Source: Janthinobacterium sp. ROICE36 (lineage in GTDB: Bacteria; Pseudomonadota; Gammaproteobacteria; Burkholderiales; Burkholderiaceae_D). From it: a stretch of 40,824 bases of DNA. This document shows positions 7,316-16,041 of the stretch, one piece after another. How positions within the stretch are numbered: position 1 is the stretch's first letter; each line of letters opens with the position of its first letter. The notes below the pieces were generated by a model. It saw nothing but the letters and a program-made list of their open reading frames with translations. It was not told the DNA's origin and searched no databases. Where the stretch lies: NCBI RefSeq assembly GCF_002869965.1, contig NZ_PEBS01000052.1, forward strand, positions 1-40,824, in the 5' to 3' direction. Position numbers and translations under genes: made by a program.

Positions 7316-9789
7316 TTGTTTTCCTCTCGTTTCAGCTGATCGAGCACGAGTTTTTCCGCTACGGAAAAATGCAATGTCTCGATCGCGTTTGCCATCGCCA
7401 GGGCCGCTTCCCGGTCTGACTGTTGCAGGGTGGGGTGCAGGGCGTGAAATTGCGCCAGCACCTTCAGGTTATTGTTGCGGATCAAGACGAGCAGCTGGGC
7501 CAGGCCTGCGCGCAGGTCGACCGGTGCGCTGCCGGGCGCGGCCTCGGTCGGCTGGCTGCGCCGCAAGGGCGAGGGCAGGGTGCGCGCCGCTTCGATGACT
7601 TCGGCCATCGCTTGTTCGAGGCGACCCAGCAAGATGGCTATGGCGTGCGATTGCCCCGTTTTCAGCGCTTTTTCCGCTTCCCCGGCCAGGCTGGCGATAT
7701 GCGTGGCGCCCAGGTTGGCCGCCACGCCGCAGACGCGGTGCAGCAGCTGCGCCGCCTGCTGCGTCTGGCCAGCGGCCAGCAAGCGCCGGGTTTCCTCGAC
7801 GGCGTCGCCTTGCGAATTTTCAAAGCGCTTGAGCAGGGCCAGGAAGGCGCCGTAATCGCCGCCGAAGCGTTGCAGCGCCGCAGCCAGGTCGATGCCGGGC
7901 ACCGCAGCCGGCACCTCCGGCATGGGCGCGACGACATGGCCAGCCCGGACGGCGCTGTCGCCGTCGCCCCGGGGCGCGGGCACCAGCCGGGTCAGGGTCT
8001 GGATCATGTCGTCGACATCGATGGGTTTGGCCACATGCGCATTCATGCCGCTGGCGATGGCGCGCAGGCGGTCCTCGTCCATGGCATTGGCCGTCATGGC
8101 GATGATGGGCAGGTCCCGCAAGCCCAGGGCGCGGATGGCCAGGGTGGCGTCATAGCCATTCATGACGGGCATTTGCAAATCCATCAGCACCGCGTCCCAG
8201 GCGTCTGGCGTGCTGGTGAGCAAGTCGACGGCCAGCCGGCCGTTGGCGGCCATGGCCACGCGCGCGCCCGCGTGCAGCAAAATGTACTGCGCCACTTCCT
8301 GGTTGATTTCATTGTCTTCCACCAGTAGCACGCGCATGCCTTCCAGCAAGCCCGACAGGGGCGTGGACACGGGCGGCGCGGAAGGGATGCTGCGCCCTTC
8401 GCGCACGGCCGTCACGGCCGCCAGCAGGCGCGCTGGCGTGGCCGGTTTCGAAACGATGCCGGCCAGCGTCAGGCTGTCGGCCAGGCGTTCGAGGTTTTCC
8501 CTATCCTGGTCGGCCACCAGCATGATCACGGGCGGCAGCGCGAGGAGCGCATCGGCGCGCGCCTCGGTAAGCATGGAAATGCCATCCATGCCGGGCATGG
8601 CGGCGTCGAGCAGTACCAGGTCCGCTGCCGGGCCGCCGCTGGCGTGGGTGAGCAGCAGGGCCAGGCCGGCCGCGCCGCTGTCGGCGCTGCGGCTGTGCCA
8701 GCCCTGCGCCGCGCACCAGTCTTCCAGCATGGCGCGCACGCTGGCATTGTCGTCGATGATCAGCAGCGACAGGATTCTGGGCGCACCCTTGGCGGGCGGC
8801 TCGGGCGGTGGCGCCACCTTGTCGAAGCGGCAACTGAAGCGGAAGTCGGAGCCTTCGCCCAGCACGCTTGTCACGCTGAGGGTGCCCCCCATCAATTCCA
8901 CCATGCGCCGGCAGATGGCCAGCCCCAGTCCCGTGCCGCCGTATTTGCGGCTGGTGCCGCTGTCGCCCTGGGAAAACGCGTCGAAGATGTGTTCCTGCTC
9001 GGCCGCGGCTATGCCGATGCCCGTGTCGCGCACGGAAAACTCCAGCGTGACGCTGGCCGCATCCCTGGACACGTCGCGGATGGACAGCACCACTTCGCCC
9101 TGCTTGGTGAACTTGACGGCGTTGCGCACCAGGTTGATGAGGATCTGTTCCACCCGCAGGGCGTCGCCGATCAGTTCGTCCGGCACGCTGGGGTCGAGCA
9201 CGAACACGGGCTCCACGCCGCGCGCCCAGGCGCTGCTGGCCAGCAACACGGCTACGCTGTCCAGCAGGCGTTCGAGCTGGAAACGGCGCTGTTCCAGCAC
9301 CAGTTGTCCCGCCTCGATCTTGGAGAAATCGAGCACGTCATTGACGATATTGAGCAGCGACTGCGTGGCCATCTGGATCTTGCCCACATAGCTGCGCTCG
9401 CGCCGCTCCAGCGGCGACTCTTCCAGCAGGCGCGCCAGGCCGATGATGGCATTCATCGGCGTGCGGATTTCATGGCTCATGTTGGCGACAAATTCGCTCT
9501 TCGCCGTGCTGGCCGCCTCGGCCTTGTCGCGCGCGCGCACCATTTGCTCGTTCAGTTCGTGCAGGCGCAATTGCGTGCGCTTGAGTTCAGACACGTCCGA
9601 GGCCAGCACGAAGAAGCCGCGCACGCCGCCACTGTCGTCGACATCGGGGATGTAGTTGGTCCACGTATGGCACACCTGGCCGGCGGGATCGAGCAGGTCG
9701 CGCTCAAAGCTTTGCGGCCGGCCCGCCAGCACGCCTTCGACGTGGGGCGCATGCACGTCGAACAATTTTTGCCCCAGCAAGTCGCGCAT
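7312..9789 (-). CDS. Hybrid histidine kinase, C-terminal part after an in-frame stop (PAS remainder-HisKA-HATPase-REC-REC-Hpt)
   Basis: 825 residues from ATG 9789. It contains the rest of a PAS domain (1-70), HisKA with H106 in SHEIRTPMNAI, HATPase_c with N-box around N223, DTGIGI (255-260) and GGTGLGLAI, a first receiver (D395), a second receiver (D537, LMDLQMPVMNG) and a C-terminal Hpt domain with H684 in LLHRVCGVAANLG. The fold begins in mid-PAS and no ribosome-binding site precedes ATG 9789. The frame is continuous with the upstream open frame across a single TAA (9805-9807), so this is the second half of one ancestral protein. If re-initiation occurs, it would be a soluble kinase without its sensor. 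Its stop overlaps the GTG of the diguanylate cyclase. Confidence 0.85.
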   Translation of the reverse strand: MRDLLGQKLFDVHAPHVEGVLAGRPQSFERDLLDPAGQVCHTWTNYIPDVDDSGGVRGFFVLASDVSELKRTQLRLHELNEQMVRARDKAEAASTAKSEFVANMSHEIRTPMNAIIGLARLLEESPLERRERSYVGKIQMATQSLLNIVNDVLDFSKIEAGQLVLEQRRFQLERLLDSVAVLLASSAWARGVEPVFVLDPSVPDELIGDALRVEQILINLVRNAVKFTKQGEVVLSIRDVSRDAASVTLEFSVRDTGIGIAAAEQEHIFDAFSQGDSGTSRKYGGTGLGLAICRRMVELMGGTLSVTSVLGEGSDFRFSCRFDKVAPPPEPPAKGAPRILSLLIIDDNASVRAMLEDWCAAQGWHSRSADSGAAGLALLLTHASGGPAADLVLLDAAMPGMDGISMLTEARADALLALPPVIMLVADQDRENLERLADSLTLAGIVSKPATPARLLAAVTAVREGRSIPSAPPVSTPLSGLLEGMRVLLVEDNEINQEVAQYILLHAGARVAMAANGRLAVDLLTSTPDAWDAVLMDLQMPVMNGYDATLAIRALGLRDLPIIAMTANAMDEDRLRAIASGMNAHVAKPIDVDDMIQTLTRLVPAPRGDGDSAVRAGHVVAPMPEVPAAVPGIDLAAALQRFGGDYGAFLALLKRFENSQGDAVEETRRLLAAGQTQQAAQLLHRVCGVAANLGATHIASLAGEAEKALKTGQSHAIAILLGRLEQAMAEVIEAARTLPSPLRRSQPTEAAPGSAPVDLRAGLAQLLVLIRNNNLKVLAQFHALHPTLQQSDREAALAMANAIETLHFSVAEKLVLDQLKREENK

Positions 9790-9804
9790 GTGGATGCCGG
9801 CCAG

Positions 9805-11868
9805 TTAGGCGCTGCTGCGGCCAAACCATTCATTATAGAAATTATTTGCAAAGCGGCAACGCAAGTCGGCGTCCCAGTACGACACCATGCCGGGCAGGTT
9901 GTCGGTGACGGTGCGGATGAAGCGCTCACTTTGTTCCAGGCGCCAGGTAGTGGCGCGCAGCACCTCGGTGGCGCGTTTGCGTTCCGTGATATCGATCGAC
10001 ACCCCCAGCACGTGGCTGGCGCGCCCCGCATCGTCGCGCAAGACCACCTTGCGCGTGGTGAAGTGGCGCGTGGTGCCGTCGGCCGTGTTGACCGCTTCCT
10101 GTTCGATTTCCACCATTTGCCCCGTGGCCAGCAGCTTGCGGTCGGCGCTGACGAAGGCGGACGCCTGCTGTGGCGGGAAGAAGTCGTGGTCGGTCTTGCC
10201 CAGCAATTGCTCGCGCGAGCGTCCCAGGGTCAGTTCCGCGTGGCGGTTGACCATTTCAAAGCTCAGTTTGTCGGCGCGCTTGACGAAGACCATGGCCGGG
10301 ATGTTTTCGATGATGGTGCCAAACAGATGTTTCGAGCGGCGAAATTCCGCTTCGCTACGGTGGCGCTCGCTAACGTCCAGCCACAGGCCCGATACGCCCA
10401 GCAATTGCTGTTCGGATCCGAAAATCGGGTGATAAGAGACGATCCAGTGGCTCAGCTGTTCACGCTGCTGCCCGCTATGGCCTTTCAACTCCCTGTCGAC
10501 GATGGGCATGCCCGTCTCGATCACCTGGCGCACGCAGCGCTCCACGTCCGCGCGCACGGCGTCGTCGAACAGCATGGCACCCACGGGACGGCCCAGATGC
10601 TGCGTCACGCTGGTCCCGTTGATGGCGGCCAGGTAGTGGTTGATCATGACGATGCACAAGTCCAGGCCCACGAACAGCATGCCGATGGGCGCCGTCGCAT
10701 ACACGGTTTCCAGCAGGCGCGTGGATTTTTCCAGTGCCAGCGTGCGTTCGGTCACCAGGCTTTCAAGCTGTGTGCGGTGGCGCCGCAGGTCCTGTTCCAG
10801 CGCGCCCAGGGCGCTGGCCATGTCGGCCGATTCGCGGTCCGTGTGCTTGTTCAAAAGCAAGGGTTTGCCCTGCGCCAGCGCGTGGATCTGCGAGGTCAGT
10901 TCCTGCAAGGTGCTGGCCAGGCGGCCGCCCACGCGCCAGGCCAGGGCAAAGCCGGCACCCAGCAGCAGGGCCAGGATGAGCGAGCCCGTGACGACCGAAC
11001 CCAACAGGGCTTCGGCCACCGTGCTGGTGCGCATGGTGACGGCCACTGTCCAGCTGCTGTCGGGGGCGCGGCGAAAGCCCGTATACACATCCAGGCCTTC
11101 CAGGGTGGCATGGCGCAGCACGCCTTCGCGCGCCTGGCGTATCTGTTCCAGCAGGGGCGCCGAGCTGCGTTGGCCCACATAGCGCTGTGGCGCCAGGGTG
11201 CGCGCCACGTTGATGCCGTCGGCATTGATGATGGCTGCGCCCAGATAGGCCGGCAGGTGCAGCTCGCGCAGCAGCACGGGCAGGTAGTCGGGCGGGGATA
11301 GCGCCGTCAATACATGGGCGGCCCCCTTGTCGCGAGGCAAGGGCAAGTTCAGGGCCAGCCGCGGCACCTCGTCCGGCGCCATGAGCAGGCTGGTCAGCTG
11401 CGGCTTGCCGTACGCGCGCGCGCGCTCCGTGCTGGCGGCCCATTTTTGCGGCAAGGGGGGCAGCGCAAAGTTGGCGGGCAGGGCCGTATTGATCCGCTGG
11501 CGTCCCTTGGCGTCGGAGACGATGAAGGCACTGACGGCCAGGTCCGGCTGCAACAGGCTGTCGGCCAGCATGCGCAGGGCGCCGATGTCGTCCGCTTGCA
11601 TGGCCGGCGAGGCAGCGAGGATGCGCGCGGCCATCCGGGCGCCGCTCAGGTCGCGTTCGACGGTGGCGGCGACTGCCCGTGCCGCCTGCGCCGTTTCGCT
11701 GACGACATGGTCACGCTCGCGCGTGTAGCTGTGCGCCACGAGCAGGAGAAACACCAGCGCCGTCGGCATGACCCAGGCGAGCACCAGCCATGAAATTCGT
11801 GAGCGTATCGAAGGCAAACCTTGCACCCGGAAAGCTCCCAGAATGGATGAGTCGACAGGCAGGCTCAC
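9805..11868 (-). CDS. Hybrid histidine kinase, N-terminal sensor part (TM-extracytoplasmic sensor-TM-HAMP-PAS-PAS-PAS')
   Basis: 687 residues from GTG 11868 (start uncertain, no strong ribosome-binding site) to TAA 9805-9807. A first membrane helix (about 26-46) and a second (about 288-311) enclose a roughly 240-residue periplasmic Cache-like sensor. HAMP-like sequence follows, then a coiled segment, PAS1 (about 385-500), PAS2 (about 512-630, ending DITERKRA) and the first third of PAS3, which stops at WFGRSSA. The next in-frame codons (LAGIH, then MRDLLG) continue the PAS3 fold, where relatives have Glu after S/P-A. A single GAA/GAG to TAA change is therefore the simplest explanation. Intact length would be 1518 residues. 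As it stands, this half could only be a membrane sensor without kinase. Confidence 0.8.
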   Translation of the reverse strand: MSLPVDSSILGAFRVQGLPSIRSRISWLVLAWVMPTALVFLLLVAHSYTRERDHVVSETAQAARAVAATVERDLSGARMAARILAASPAMQADDIGALRMLADSLLQPDLAVSAFIVSDAKGRQRINTALPANFALPPLPQKWAASTERARAYGKPQLTSLLMAPDEVPRLALNLPLPRDKGAAHVLTALSPPDYLPVLLRELHLPAYLGAAIINADGINVARTLAPQRYVGQRSSAPLLEQIRQAREGVLRHATLEGLDVYTGFRRAPDSSWTVAVTMRTSTVAEALLGSVVTGSLILALLLGAGFALAWRVGGRLASTLQELTSQIHALAQGKPLLLNKHTDRESADMASALGALEQDLRRHRTQLESLVTERTLALEKSTRLLETVYATAPIGMLFVGLDLCIVMINHYLAAINGTSVTQHLGRPVGAMLFDDAVRADVERCVRQVIETGMPIVDRELKGHSGQQREQLSHWIVSYHPIFGSEQQLLGVSGLWLDVSERHRSEAEFRRSKHLFGTIIENIPAMVFVKRADKLSFEMVNRHAELTLGRSREQLLGKTDHDFFPPQQASAFVSADRKLLATGQMVEIEQEAVNTADGTTRHFTTRKVVLRDDAGRASHVLGVSIDITERKRATEVLRATTWRLEQSERFIRTVTDNLPGMVSYWDADLRCRFANNFYNEWFGRSSA

Positions 11869-12011
11869 GCTGGCGCTGGCTGACCTTGAATGAAAAGATG
11901 CTAGACGAAATTGATTGCTCTGACAAGCCTAGTTTCTGGAGTAGAAAAACGCTTGTGCAAGGACTACAAATGCAGCGCCGCGCTGCGCCGATGGCAGGCG
12001 GGCGAGGTGCG

Positions 12012-12034
12012 CATCCCGCCATGGCGGCGGGATG
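12012..12034. terminator. Strong hairpin between the kinase gene and the OB-fold gene
   Basis: CATCCCGCC-ATGGC-GGCGGGATG is a perfect 9-bp stem with a 5-nt loop, lying just past the 3' end (12045) of the minus-strand OB-fold gene. No T tract follows, so it may slow or terminate transcription coming from the pilus locus, or protect the 3' end of that mRNA. The remaining 11869-12011 shows no gene. Confidence 0.45.
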
Positions 12035-12044
12035 GCAAGGAAGC

Positions 12045-12410
12045 TTACGGGACGACGGTCAGCACATCGACATCGATTTCTGGGCTTTCCATGAAGTCTT
12101 TTTCCACTTCGCCACGGATTTCCACCTGGGTCCTGGCGTCGATCTTGCGGTTCATGAAGACCTTGTCATCGATGTCCACGCGGATTTCCGCCGTGCCGTC
12201 GGAGAAGGTGTATTTCTCCTTGCCTACTTTGCGCAGCAAATGGCCGCGCAGCACGACGGCCTGGTCGTCGACGGGATTTTTCAAGATGGCAGCCACGCTG
12301 CTGGGCGCGGTCGGGCCGGCCGTCGGTCCCACGTATTGGGCTTGCGCACTGCCCGCCAGCAAGGCGCTGGCGGCGGCCAGGGAGACGATGAGTGTGCGGT
12401 GCAGTGACAT
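12045..12410 (-). CDS. YgiW/YdeI-family periplasmic OB-fold protein
   Basis: A 121-residue secreted protein with AAGGAAT upstream of ATG 12410. Residues 1-24 form a signal peptide ending in AGSAQA before QY. The mature part is a single bacterial OB fold (BOF): V-V-L-R-G-H-L, then KYTFSDGTAEIRVDID, then VEIRGEVEKDF and a final DVDVLTVVP. This pattern is that of YgiW/YdeI, small periplasmic proteins linked to stress tolerance and, in some bacteria, adaptation to peptides, peroxide or cadmium; the molecular role is poorly known. It begins 27 nt after the stop of the pilin gene upstream and may be the last gene of the pilus transcript. Confidence 0.85.
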   Translation of the reverse strand: MSLHRTLIVSLAAASALLAGSAQAQYVGPTAGPTAPSSVAAILKNPVDDQAVVLRGHLLRKVGKEKYTFSDGTAEIRVDIDDKVFMNRKIDARTQVEIRGEVEKDFMESPEIDVDVLTVVP

Positions 12411-12437
12411 GGTATTCCTTTGATAGTGACTGGCGGC

Positions 12438-13010
12438 TCAGAAAAAGACGGCGGTGCGGGGGATGATAGCACCGGCATTGCCATATGCCATGTTCGCCCG
12501 CACGCTGCCCGTGCTGGCCACGCCATCGTCGAGTTTGCTGTCGATCTGCTCGGCGTAGCTCTCGGGCAAGTTGTCGAAACGGATGCCATTGCCGGCGCGG
12601 CCGCCCACCTCATCGTTGTACAGGTAGACGGCGCCGCCCTGGGCGCTGGTCATGAATTGCGAGGTGCCGTTGTAGGAGCCCGTGATGAAGCCGCCCAGCG
12701 CCAGGTGTTGCGGCGCCAGGGTGAATTCGCGCGGCTGGCCGTCGCCGATCTGGCCATCGCCATTGCCATTGCCGGCCGAGTTGGGTACGTGGGTGGTGCC
12801 CTGGCTATCGTCGCCGGGCAGGGCGCGGAATTTGTCCTGGTAGGCGTTGACGGCGGCCGTCAGCGCATTCGATTGCTGGATGATGTTTTTCACCTTGGCG
12901 CTGTCGATCAAGCCTTGCCCCTTGAGCACGCCACCGAGCAGCAGGCCGATGATGACCAGGACGATGGCGATTTCTACGAGCGTAAAGCCGTGCTGGCGAC
13001 GTGGGGGCAT
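12438..13010 (-). CDS. Prepilin-type protein (candidate main pilin of the minus-strand machine)
   Basis: A 190-residue type IV prepilin-like protein. ATG 13010-13008 follows AAGGAAA. The short basic leader MPPRRQHG is cleaved before FTLVEIAIVLVIIG (Glu at +5), then the helix continues GLLLGGVLKGQGLIDSAKV. The globular part carries YQDKFRALPGDD and low-complexity GNGNGDGQIGDGQ. It is separated from the upstream pilus genes by an 88-nt gap (13011-13098) containing the dyad GCAGTTTACTGC (13049-13060), so it may have its own promoter, as main pilins often do. There are no C-terminal cysteines for a D-loop disulphide. Whether it is the major or a minor subunit is inference. Confidence 0.82.
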   Translation of the reverse strand: MPPRRQHGFTLVEIAIVLVIIGLLLGGVLKGQGLIDSAKVKNIIQQSNALTAAVNAYQDKFRALPGDDSQGTTHVPNSAGNGNGDGQIGDGQPREFTLAPQHLALGGFITGSYNGTSQFMTSAQGGAVYLYNDEVGGRAGNGIRFDNLPESYAEQIDSKLDDGVASTGSVRANMAYGNAGAIIPRTAVFF

Positions 13011-13098
13011 GGGGATTTCCTTGGAAAAAATTGCTAGAGCTTGGAATGGCAGTTTACTGCAAATGCTGCCGGACGCGCATGGGATTTCCGGCGGCGGC

Positions 13099-13821
13099 TC
13101 ATGGCGCTGGCTTTGCTTTCTTCTTGGCAAGTTCCTCGAGACGGTGCGCCAGGAAAGCCAGCTCGTGCGGGTCGGTGATCTGGCCGCTGGCGATCAGGCC
13201 GCCGATCACCAGGTGGGCGCTGTCGAGCTGGTCCATGTCTTCCAGGATGAACGCTTCCATTTCGCGCACCCAGGCTGGCACTTGCGGCCCCGTCGCCAAC
13301 TGGCGCAACTCGCGCGCATACGACAGGGCCAGCGGCAGGTCGTGCAACTGGTGCCTGGCCACCAGCACTGCCTGCGCCATGGCGGGCCAGCGACGGTCCG
13401 GGTCGGCCGCAAAGCTTGCGGCGACAAACGCCAGCATGCGCCGCGCGCGCTGCGGATCGGCCACGCCCGCGTACACCTCGCTGGCGGCCATCAGCGCGTA
13501 CCGGCTGCGCGGATCGAGCGTTTGCGCCGTGTCCAGCCAGCTTGCCAGGCGGTCATAGTCGAGCTGTCGCCACGGCAAGCTGACGCCGGGCTGGTCCTCG
13601 AACGATTGCAGGTACAGCAGCATGGCCTTCGACATCGCCAGCGGCTCGCCCAGGCTGGCCAGGCGCGCCACGGCCGCCGGAGGTGGCGCAGGCAGGGGCT
13701 GCGCCTGGGCGGGAGCGTGCTGTTGCGCCAGGCGCCAGCCCAGCTGCAGCAGCAGGCAGGCGGCCAGCAGCCAGCACAGGGGGCGCGGCACGCTCGACCA
13801 GGGGCGTTGGGCGCTGTCCAT
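13099..13821 (-). CDS. Membrane-anchored helical-repeat (TPR-like) protein, unknown function
   Basis: 240 residues, with ATG overlapping the permease stop as TGATG. One N-terminal membrane helix (about 14-30, LCWLLAACLLLQLGW) is followed by a proline/alanine linker and an all-helical domain with TPR-like spacing (LDTAQTLDPRSRYALMAAS; AQAVLVARHQLHDLPLALSY; LDSAHLVIGGLIASG). It ends in a lysine-rich tail. It is not recognised as a named family. Being coupled to an ABC permease and downstream of the pseudopilins, it could be a periplasmic adaptor between the exporter and the pilus machine; this is context-based only. Confidence 0.7.
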   Translation of the reverse strand: MDSAQRPWSSVPRPLCWLLAACLLLQLGWRLAQQHAPAQAQPLPAPPPAAVARLASLGEPLAMSKAMLLYLQSFEDQPGVSLPWRQLDYDRLASWLDTAQTLDPRSRYALMAASEVYAGVADPQRARRMLAFVAASFAADPDRRWPAMAQAVLVARHQLHDLPLALSYARELRQLATGPQVPAWVREMEAFILEDMDQLDSAHLVIGGLIASGQITDPHELAFLAHRLEELAKKKAKPAP

Positions 13822-14606
13822 CAGATGTTGCGGCGGTAAAAGTCGCACAGCGCGCAGCTGGCCAGCAAGCCGACATAGATGGCCGTTTGCGCCGCCACGC
13901 GGCCCAGGGCTGGCCAGTCGCCGCTCGCGTACAGCAGCCAATCCGTGCGCGTAAAGGCGTCGAGGCTGGGCAAGAGCAGGGCCAACACGTCGATGGCGCC
14001 GGCCGTGGTCCGTTGCAGCAGGGAATCGCCCGCGTGGGGAGCGTGCGCCAGCAATTGCAGGCTGCCCAGCATGCGCGCCAGCACATAGAAGCCGCCCGTG
14101 GCGGCCAGCGCGGGCAGGGCTTGTTGCAGGCTGGCCGCGCACAGCAGGCTGAAGGCGGCGACGATCCACAGTTCTCCCAGCAACGACAGCGCCCACAGCG
14201 CGCTGTGCACGGGTGCGGCGAACAGCGCCATCAACAGGCCGAACAGCAAGGCGGGCAGGGCCGCCAGCGCTGCGTAGCCCAGCAGTTTTCCCAGCAGGTA
14301 GGCGGCGCGCGGCATGGGCAGGGCCAGCAGCAATTCCAGGCCCCGGTCGGCCGCTTCGCGCGCCATGCTGGTGATGATGAACGTGGCCAGCAGGAAGACG
14401 CTGGCCAGGCGCAGGGTGGCGGCCAGCAGCGCCGTCTGTACGGCGCCGCTTTCCGTCAGCGCCAGTTGCTGCAGGAAGCCGGCCAGGCCGGCGGCAGCGC
14501 CGGCGGCCAGCACGAATAGCCACAGCAGGCGGCTGCGCAGCGCTTCGAGCAGCGTGTAGCGGGCGATGGTGAAGGCGGGCCGGAGCATGGACATGGGCAT
14601 CGGCAT
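13821..14606 (-). CDS. ABC-2 type transporter permease
   Basis: 261 residues with about six hydrophobic segments and the general look of ABC-2/NatB-type permeases: N-terminal FTIARYTLLEALRSR before the first helix, and a TSMAREAADRGLELLLALP coupling-helix region that contacts the ATPase. Four in-frame ATGs occur close together. 14606 is chosen because it overlaps the preceding stop (TGATG), the junction style used throughout this operon. Its ATPase partner is presumably encoded 12 kb upstream in the same transcription unit (26579-27307). M. xanthus T4P assembly needs a similar pair, PilH and PilI; equivalence is hypothesis. Confidence 0.78.
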   Translation of the reverse strand: MPMPMSMLRPAFTIARYTLLEALRSRLLWLFVLAAGAAAGLAGFLQQLALTESGAVQTALLAATLRLASVFLLATFIITSMAREAADRGLELLLALPMPRAAYLLGKLLGYAALAALPALLFGLLMALFAAPVHSALWALSLLGELWIVAAFSLLCAASLQQALPALAATGGFYVLARMLGSLQLLAHAPHAGDSLLQRTTAGAIDVLALLLPSLDAFTRTDWLLYASGDWPALGRVAAQTAIYVGLLASCALCDFYRRNI

Positions 14607-15322
14607 CAGCGTGGCAGCCTTTGCGCCACCACCATGCGGTTGAACAGGATGTTCGGCGACAGCCAGGCGACGAGGTCGTCGAACTCGCCGCCGGGCTGCT
14701 GCGGGCCGCTGGCGGCGCGGCTGATGACGATGGTGGCATTCGATGCGTTGTTGCGCTCGTCGACATTGTTGCCAAAAGGCGCAGCCTGGCGCTGGCCCTG
14801 CACGCTGGTGGCGCCAAAGCCGTTCTTGCCGTGGGACATGATCATGGCGGGGATATCGTTCAGCGCCGTCGCCTGCAACAGTGCGCCGCCATTGCGCGTG
14901 ACGATGCTGATGTCGCGCGGCGTGGACAGGTTGAAGAGCTGGCCGCTGTCGCTGAAGGCCGGCGTCACGCTGTAGCGGAACAGATTGTTCCAGCTGTCGC
15001 CCTGGCGCAGCCCCAGCGTGGCCCAGGGCAGGAAACCGGCGCGTTTTTCTCCATTGCAGCGGACGCCGCGCCGGTCTTCCAGGCCATTGCCGGCGGAGAT
15101 GGCGGGACACGGCAGGTAGCCATAGCGCAGCGCGTAACCCGTCAGCGCCTCTTTCGCCTCGTCCAGCGCCTTTTGCGTCTCGGCCACCTTGCGCTGCTCC
15201 AGTTGCACCGTCAAGGGCGTGACCAGGCCGCCTATCATCAGGCCGACGATGACGAGCACGATGGCGATCTCGATCAGGGAAAAACCGCGCTGGCGGCGGT
15301 ACGGCAGAGGGCGGGCGCTCAT
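14606..15322 (-). CDS. Large prepilin-like protein (GspH/G-type leader)
   Basis: 238 residues. The leader MSARPLPYRRQRG precedes FSLIEIAIVLVIVGLMIGG (Glu at +5), a canonical prepilin helix. The C-terminal region is unusually large and contains GYLPCPAIS, GFLPWATLGL, FRYSVTP, SHGKNGFGA and a terminal PGGEFDD...LFNRMVVAQRLP. The same landmarks in the same order occur in the product of the adjacent gene 15319-16041, so the two are paralogues outside the leader. ATG 15322 overlaps the preceding stop (ATGA). Probable role: minor or tip pseudopilin of the minus-strand machine. Confidence 0.8.
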   Translation of the reverse strand: MSARPLPYRRQRGFSLIEIAIVLVIVGLMIGGLVTPLTVQLEQRKVAETQKALDEAKEALTGYALRYGYLPCPAISAGNGLEDRRGVRCNGEKRAGFLPWATLGLRQGDSWNNLFRYSVTPAFSDSGQLFNLSTPRDISIVTRNGGALLQATALNDIPAMIMSHGKNGFGATSVQGQRQAAPFGNNVDERNNASNATIVISRAASGPQQPGGEFDDLVAWLSPNILFNRMVVAQRLPR

Positions 15323-16041
15323 GGCAGGTTGCGCGCGGCGCGCATGCGTTGGTACAGGGTGGGCAAGGTAATCCAGCTCAGCATGTCGTCAAAGGCGCCG
15401 CCGGGCAGCGCGGCATAGTCGCTGGCGGGGCGGGCGATGAAGCTGCGGCTGGCGCTGTTGTTGGCCGCTGCATCGATATTGCCGCGCGACGTGTTGAGCT
15501 GCCGCACGCCGCTGGCGGCCGTGCCGTGATGATTCTTGCCTTGCGAGAACAGCACGACGGGCAGGCACTGGGCGCTGACGTCGCATTGTTCCTGTCCCGC
15601 TACGTAGACGAAGTCGCCGTGGCTGTTGCGCGTGAGGACGACACGGTTGGCGATGGCGGAAAACGAGACGATGGGCGCGCGCGCCATTTCCGGCGTGACG
15701 CTGTAGCGCAGCAGCTTGCCCCAGGCGTCGACGCCCGCCACGCCCAGCGCGACCCACGGCAAAAAGCCGCTGCACTCGGCGTCGTCGGCGCAGTCAGCGG
15801 CCCGCTCGCACCCGTCGAGGGCGGAGGCGGCCGGACGGGGCAGGCGGCCTTGCGTGGCGGCAAAGCCCAGCAAGGCTTCGCGCGCCTGCGCCAGGGTGGC
15901 CAGGGTGCGCTGCTGGCGCTGGGCCTCGCGCGTGTTGTGGCCGAAGGTGCTGATCAACAGGCTGGCCGCGCCCAGGCTCAGCACGGCCAGCAGCAACAGC
16001 AGGGCGGCGCCGCGCTGGCGATGCGCTTGCTTCGGCGTCAT
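15319..16041 (-). CDS. Large pseudopilin with GspK/PilX-type leader, paralogue of its neighbour
   Basis: 240 residues. The leader MTPKQAHRQRG is followed by AALLLLLAVLSLGAASLL with no Glu at +5, the pattern of GspK/PilX-type tip subunits. The body has GRLPRPAAS, a cysteine-rich CERAADCADDAEC insert, GFLPWVALGV, LRYSVTP, FSQGKNHHGT and the ending PGGAFDD...LYQRMRAARNLP, collinear with the 14606-15322 product. Extra cysteines (also CDVSAQC) suggest disulphides. It starts 4 nt inside the end of the PilP-like gene. A tip complex made by this pair is a reasonable inference from T2SS GspH-K logic. Confidence 0.78.
   Translation of the reverse strand: MTPKQAHRQRGAALLLLLAVLSLGAASLLISTFGHNTREAQRQQRTLATLAQAREALLGFAATQGRLPRPAASALDGCERAADCADDAECSGFLPWVALGVAGVDAWGKLLRYSVTPEMARAPIVSFSAIANRVVLTRNSHGDFVYVAGQEQCDVSAQCLPVVLFSQGKNHHGTAASGVRQLNTSRGNIDAAANNSASRSFIARPASDYAALPGGAFDDMLSWITLPTLYQRMRAARNLP

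Noticed and set aside
8644..11301. Very long open frame on the plus strand antisense to the sensor kinase
   Set aside because: It lies opposite clear kinase, PAS and receiver motifs, has no recognisable domains, and long antisense frames are expected in GC-rich coding DNA.
11711..12022. Small minus-strand ORF upstream of the sensor kinase
   Set aside because: Cys/Arg-rich product without recognisable domain, overlapping the kinase start in another frame and the intergenic hairpin; no ribosome-binding site.
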